64,000 bases of DNA. Origin: DSVQ01 sp964484765. GTDB lineage: Bacteria > Planctomycetota > Planctomycetia > Planctomycetales > Planctomycetaceae. The notes under the pieces are model-generated. The model had not been told where the DNA came from. It saw only the letters and a list, made by a program, of their open reading frames with translations, and searched no databases. The stretch spans positions 1-64,000 of the forward strand of contig CAZAGI010000013.1 of assembly GCA_964484765.1 (NCBI GenBank), written 5' to 3'. The position numbers and the translations under genes were made by a program. Position 1 is the first letter of the stretch, and each line of letters begins with the position of its first letter. Below are positions 61,238 through 64,000 of this stretch, piece after piece.

Positions 61238-63421
61238 ATGCTCGCCGTTTCTCTGCCGGATGGCTCGGTTCACGAGTTTCCCGATCACGCCACTGCTTTG
61301 GATGTCGCCCAGAAAATCAGCCCACGCCTGGCTCAATCCGCGCTCGGCGCGGTTGCCGCCGGAGTGACCGTCGACGTCATGAAACCGCTCGAGGAAGTGA
61401 CTGATCTTCGGCCGGTCCCGGTGCAGATTCTCACTGAAAAAGATCCGCAAGCGCTCGGTCTGCTGCGACATTCTTGCGCCCACCTGATGGCCCGCGCGGT
61501 GATGCGGTTGTTCCCTGGCGTGGAACTGGCCTTCGGTCCGACCACCGGGCATGGGTTCTATTACGACATGGCGCTGTCGCATCAGCTCAGCGAGGACGAT
61601 TTCCCGCGGATCGAAGCCGAGATGGCGAAACTCGCCGCCGCCGGCGAGCCGTTCGAACGGTTTCTGTGTGGGCGTGATGAGGCCGTGCAGCTGGTCGAAG
61701 GCATGTCACAGAAACTGAAAGCGGAACACATCCGTACGGGGCTCGCCGATCATGGCAGCGTTAGCTTCTATCGGCAGGGCGAGTTCGTCGACTTGTGCCG
61801 TGGTCCGCATGTGCCGGATGCAAAACGGATCAAAGCCTTCAAGCTGCTGTCCGTCGCAGGGGCCTACTGGAAAGGCGATGCCTCGGGCAAGCAATTGCAG
61901 CGGTTGTATGGCACCGCGTGGTTTTCGCAGAAGGACCTCGATGCGTACCTCGAACAGGTCAACGAGGCGAAACGGCGCGACCACCGTGTGCTCGGCAAGC
62001 AACTGGGGTTATTCACCATCAGCGGCGATGTCGGGCAGGGCTTGTGTTTGTGGATGCCCAAGGGGGCGACCGTCCGTTCTTTGCTCGAAGATTTCATCAA
62101 GCACGAACTGTTGCGCCGCGGTTACCAGCCGGTCTACACCCCGCACATCGGCCGGGTGGAACTCTACGAAACCAGCGGCCATTTTCCGTACTACCGTGAT
62201 TCCCAGTTCGCGCCGCTCTTCGGACATGACGGCGGCCAACTCGTCGACTTCTGGATTCGCAAGTTGCAGGATGGCGTGTTGTCCACCGAACAGGAAGCGA
62301 ATTTGCTCGCGACCGCGGCATTGATGAATGTGGATGTGCGCGCGTACCCGAAGACCGGCAGTGCCGATGAGAAGCAGACCGTGCTCCGCGGTTGGGAACG
62401 GCAGCAGGAACGGTATCTCCTCAAGCCGATGAACTGTCCGCATCACGTGCAGATTTACAAGGCCCAGCCGCGCAGCTACCGCGACTTGCCCGTGCGGCTT
62501 GCCGAGTTCGGGACCGTCTACCGCCATGAACAATCCGGCGAACTCAACGGCATGCTGCGCGTCCGTGGGTTGACTCAGGATGACGCGCATCTGTTCTGCA
62601 CTCCGGAGCAGGTCGAGCAGGAATTCAAGGACACCTTGGACCTTGTGAAGTTCGTGCTCGGCAGCGTCGGCCTCGACGACTACCGCGTGCAACTCTCCAG
62701 CCGCGATCCGGCATCGGACAAATACGTCGGCTCACCGGAACTATGGGAGCACGCGCAGAACACCCTGCGGAAGGTGCTCACCGATTCGGGACTCAATTTC
62801 ACCGAATGCCCCGGCGAAGCGGCGTTTTACGGGCCGAAGACCGACTTCATGGTCCGCGACGCCATCGGCCGCGAATGGCAGCTCGGTACTGTGCAGCTCG
62901 ATTACAACCTGCCGGAACGCTTCCAGTTGGAGTACATCGGCGCGGACAACCAATCACACCGGCCAGTGATGATCCACCGCGCGCCGTTCGGTTCCATGGA
63001 ACGTTTCACCGGGATGCTTATCGAGCACTTCGCCGGCGCGTTCCCGTTGTGGCTCGCGCCGGAGCAAGTCCGCGTGATGTCGATCGGCGAGAAGTTCGAG
63101 GACTACGCGAAACAGGTCGAACAGCAGTTCCGCGCAGCCGGTTTCCGGGTCTCGTGTGATCTCCGCAGCAGCAAAATCAATGCGAAAGTCCGCGATGCGC
63201 AAGTGGAATTGGTGCCGTACATGCTCGTCGTCGGCGGCCGCGATGTCGAGAATGGCACCGTGTCCGTCCGCGATCGCATCGACGGTGAACTCGGCGCGCT
63301 GCCGATCGCCGATGCGATTGCCAAGCTGCGGGCCGAGATCGATCAGAAGGTCATCCGCCAAGTGAAGAAATCGACCTTCCAATCGTTCGATGCGGGGGCG
63401 GAACCGGCCAACGAATACTGA
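61238..63421 (+). CDS. thrS: Threonyl-tRNA synthetase with insertion before motif-2 region
   Basis: A 727-residue class II synthetase charging tRNA-Thr. Order: TGS domain (1-65), HxxxH editing domain (about 75-215; HSCAHLMARAVM), catalytic core (about 245-590) with LLKPMNCPHHVQIYKAQ (Cys about 400), TVYRHEQSGEL, RGLTQDDAHLF and HRAPFGSMERF, and an anticodon domain (from about 605; VRVMSIGEKFEDYA). About 70 extra residues (about 325-390, SQFAPLFGHDGGQLV through RGWERQQE) replace the short loop before LLKPMNC, explaining the length above the usual 640. The catalytic residues look intact. It follows its own promoter. Confidence 0.95.
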   Translation: MLAVSLPDGSVHEFPDHATALDVAQKISPRLAQSALGAVAAGVTVDVMKPLEEVTDLRPVPVQILTEKDPQALGLLRHSCAHLMARAVMRLFPGVELAFGPTTGHGFYYDMALSHQLSEDDFPRIEAEMAKLAAAGEPFERFLCGRDEAVQLVEGMSQKLKAEHIRTGLADHGSVSFYRQGEFVDLCRGPHVPDAKRIKAFKLLSVAGAYWKGDASGKQLQRLYGTAWFSQKDLDAYLEQVNEAKRRDHRVLGKQLGLFTISGDVGQGLCLWMPKGATVRSLLEDFIKHELLRRGYQPVYTPHIGRVELYETSGHFPYYRDSQFAPLFGHDGGQLVDFWIRKLQDGVLSTEQEANLLATAALMNVDVRAYPKTGSADEKQTVLRGWERQQERYLLKPMNCPHHVQIYKAQPRSYRDLPVRLAEFGTVYRHEQSGELNGMLRVRGLTQDDAHLFCTPEQVEQEFKDTLDLVKFVLGSVGLDDYRVQLSSRDPASDKYVGSPELWEHAQNTLRKVLTDSGLNFTECPGEAAFYGPKTDFMVRDAIGREWQLGTVQLDYNLPERFQLEYIGADNQSHRPVMIHRAPFGSMERFTGMLIEHFAGAFPLWLAPEQVRVMSIGEKFEDYAKQVEQQFRAAGFRVSCDLRSSKINAKVRDAQVELVPYMLVVGGRDVENGTVSVRDRIDGELGALPIADAIAKLRAEIDQKVIRQVKKSTFQSFDAGAEPANEY

Positions 63422-63437
63422 TCGCGTACCGCGCAGA

Positions 63438-63911
63438 TCAAGTTTTCTGCTGTTCCTGGGCTTCCGCGGCCTGTACGACCGCATGGACGAACAGCGCGAC
63501 TTGTCCAGGTGTGACGCCAGCCCGGTCGGCAACGGCGTGGGCGGATTTCGAAAAGTCCTCGCCGTCATTGAGGCGGCTGAACAAGTCGGCGGCGTGCGGC
63601 TGAATCCGCTCTACAGCTTCTTCTGTCAATTCGGGACGCGTTGCGTCCGGGGCAACAGGGGACATCCCGAGGCAGAACACGTACCGTCCGATGTTATTCA
63701 GCAGGAAGAAGGGCGTGACGATGAACGAGATCGTACCCCACCACCCGAGAAACAGCGTGGTTCCGGTCATGCCCCAGAAATGCTTGTTGATGCATGACTT
63801 GCACAGACGACCCTCAATCGATTTTGGAAACCGCACGAACAACGCGCCGATGTTCTGATGAAACGCGACATACTTCGTTTCGGCTTCGACACCGCAGTCC
63901 TGGCAGATCAT
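63438..63911 (-). CDS. Zinc-ribbon membrane protein
   Basis: A 157-residue protein. An N-terminal zinc ribbon (CQDCGVEAE, then LCKSCINKH; CxxC...CxxC) is followed by one or two membrane segments (GTTLFLGWWGTISFIVTPFFLL) and a soluble tail of about 60 residues. I do not recognise the family beyond this layout. It is convergent with thrS, 16 bp from its stop. Beyond its start, to the window end at 64000, about 90 bp show nothing identifiable. Confidence 0.72.
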   Translation of the reverse strand: MICQDCGVEAETKYVAFHQNIGALFVRFPKSIEGRLCKSCINKHFWGMTGTTLFLGWWGTISFIVTPFFLLNNIGRYVFCLGMSPVAPDATRPELTEEAVERIQPHAADLFSRLNDGEDFSKSAHAVADRAGVTPGQVALFVHAVVQAAEAQEQQKT

Positions 63912-64000
63912 GGCGTGCCCTTAAGTTGTCGACATCCCACCAGCGGTCCTCTCAACAGCTGGTTCGCCGAATGGTACGCATCACACCATACTGAACAAAT

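Overview
The window reads as chromosomal DNA of a planctomycete (order Planctomycetales or a close relative; I cannot name the genus). The evidence is the gene content: four two-gene units pairing a secreted cytochrome-like protein (DUF1549/DUF1553 or DUF1587/1592/1588/1585 type) with a Tat-exported DUF1501 or DUF1552 protein, a DUF1559 pseudopilin-like protein, a sulfatase, a CRTAC1-type TPR/FG-GAP/ASPIC protein, an ECF sigma factor next to a Ser/Thr kinase with WD40 repeats, and kdsA for a Gram-negative envelope. By eye the DNA is GC-rich (about 60%). No transposase, integrase, phage gene, CRISPR array, tRNA or rRNA was found.

Layout. 1-3.8 kb: a palindromic repeat, then minus-strand pirin, WYL regulator and S9 peptidase. 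4.1-11.8 kb: an RND efflux operon of one adaptor and two pumps in MdtABC order, translationally coupled. 11.8-15.4 kb: orphan ParA, divergent kdsA, and a lipoprotein with a transglutaminase-like fold. 15.4-25.9 kb: two cytochrome/DUF1501 units enclosing a lipoprotein sugar dehydrogenase, a MoaD-like protein and three tiny membrane proteins. 25.9-28.8 kb: kinase-WD40 and its ECF sigma factor. 29.3-35.2 kb: SDR oxidoreductase, a 976-residue TPR/FG-GAP/ASPIC protein, a small lipoprotein and the DUF1559 protein, closed by a strong terminator. 35.7-38.9 kb: MoxR-type AAA+ ATPase with a VWA partner. 38.9-46.8 kb: two more cytochrome/Tat units, divergently arranged. 46.9-54.8 kb: Tyr/Gly-rich secreted protein, lhgO, sulfatase, small cytochrome c, EVE protein, flippase-like membrane protein, beta-helix protein and citrate synthase. 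54.8-63.9 kb: the major sigma factor with a long structured leader, a DUF167 protein, an asparagine-synthase-like ligase, an SGNH protein, a repeat-bearing secreted protein, thrS and a zinc-ribbon membrane protein.

How they fit together: housekeeping genes (kdsA, gltA, rpoD, thrS) are interspersed with a large secreted and envelope set. The four cytochrome/Tat units, the small cytochrome, the sugar dehydrogenase lipoprotein and the sulfatase suggest extracytoplasmic oxidation of complex carbon, but the substrates are not readable from sequence. The most interesting points are the four divergent cytochrome/Tat units (one with a CX4CH haem-like motif), a kinase whose N-terminus carries an anti-sigma-type zinc signature beside its ECF partner, the elaborate rpoD leader, an amidotransferase-less asparagine-synthase-like enzyme, a sulfatase with a non-canonical CxPxL signature, and two repeat-like palindromes. 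I see no clear wholly new multi-gene system. Start codons were moved from the longest frame where a ribosome-binding site or signal peptide argued for it.
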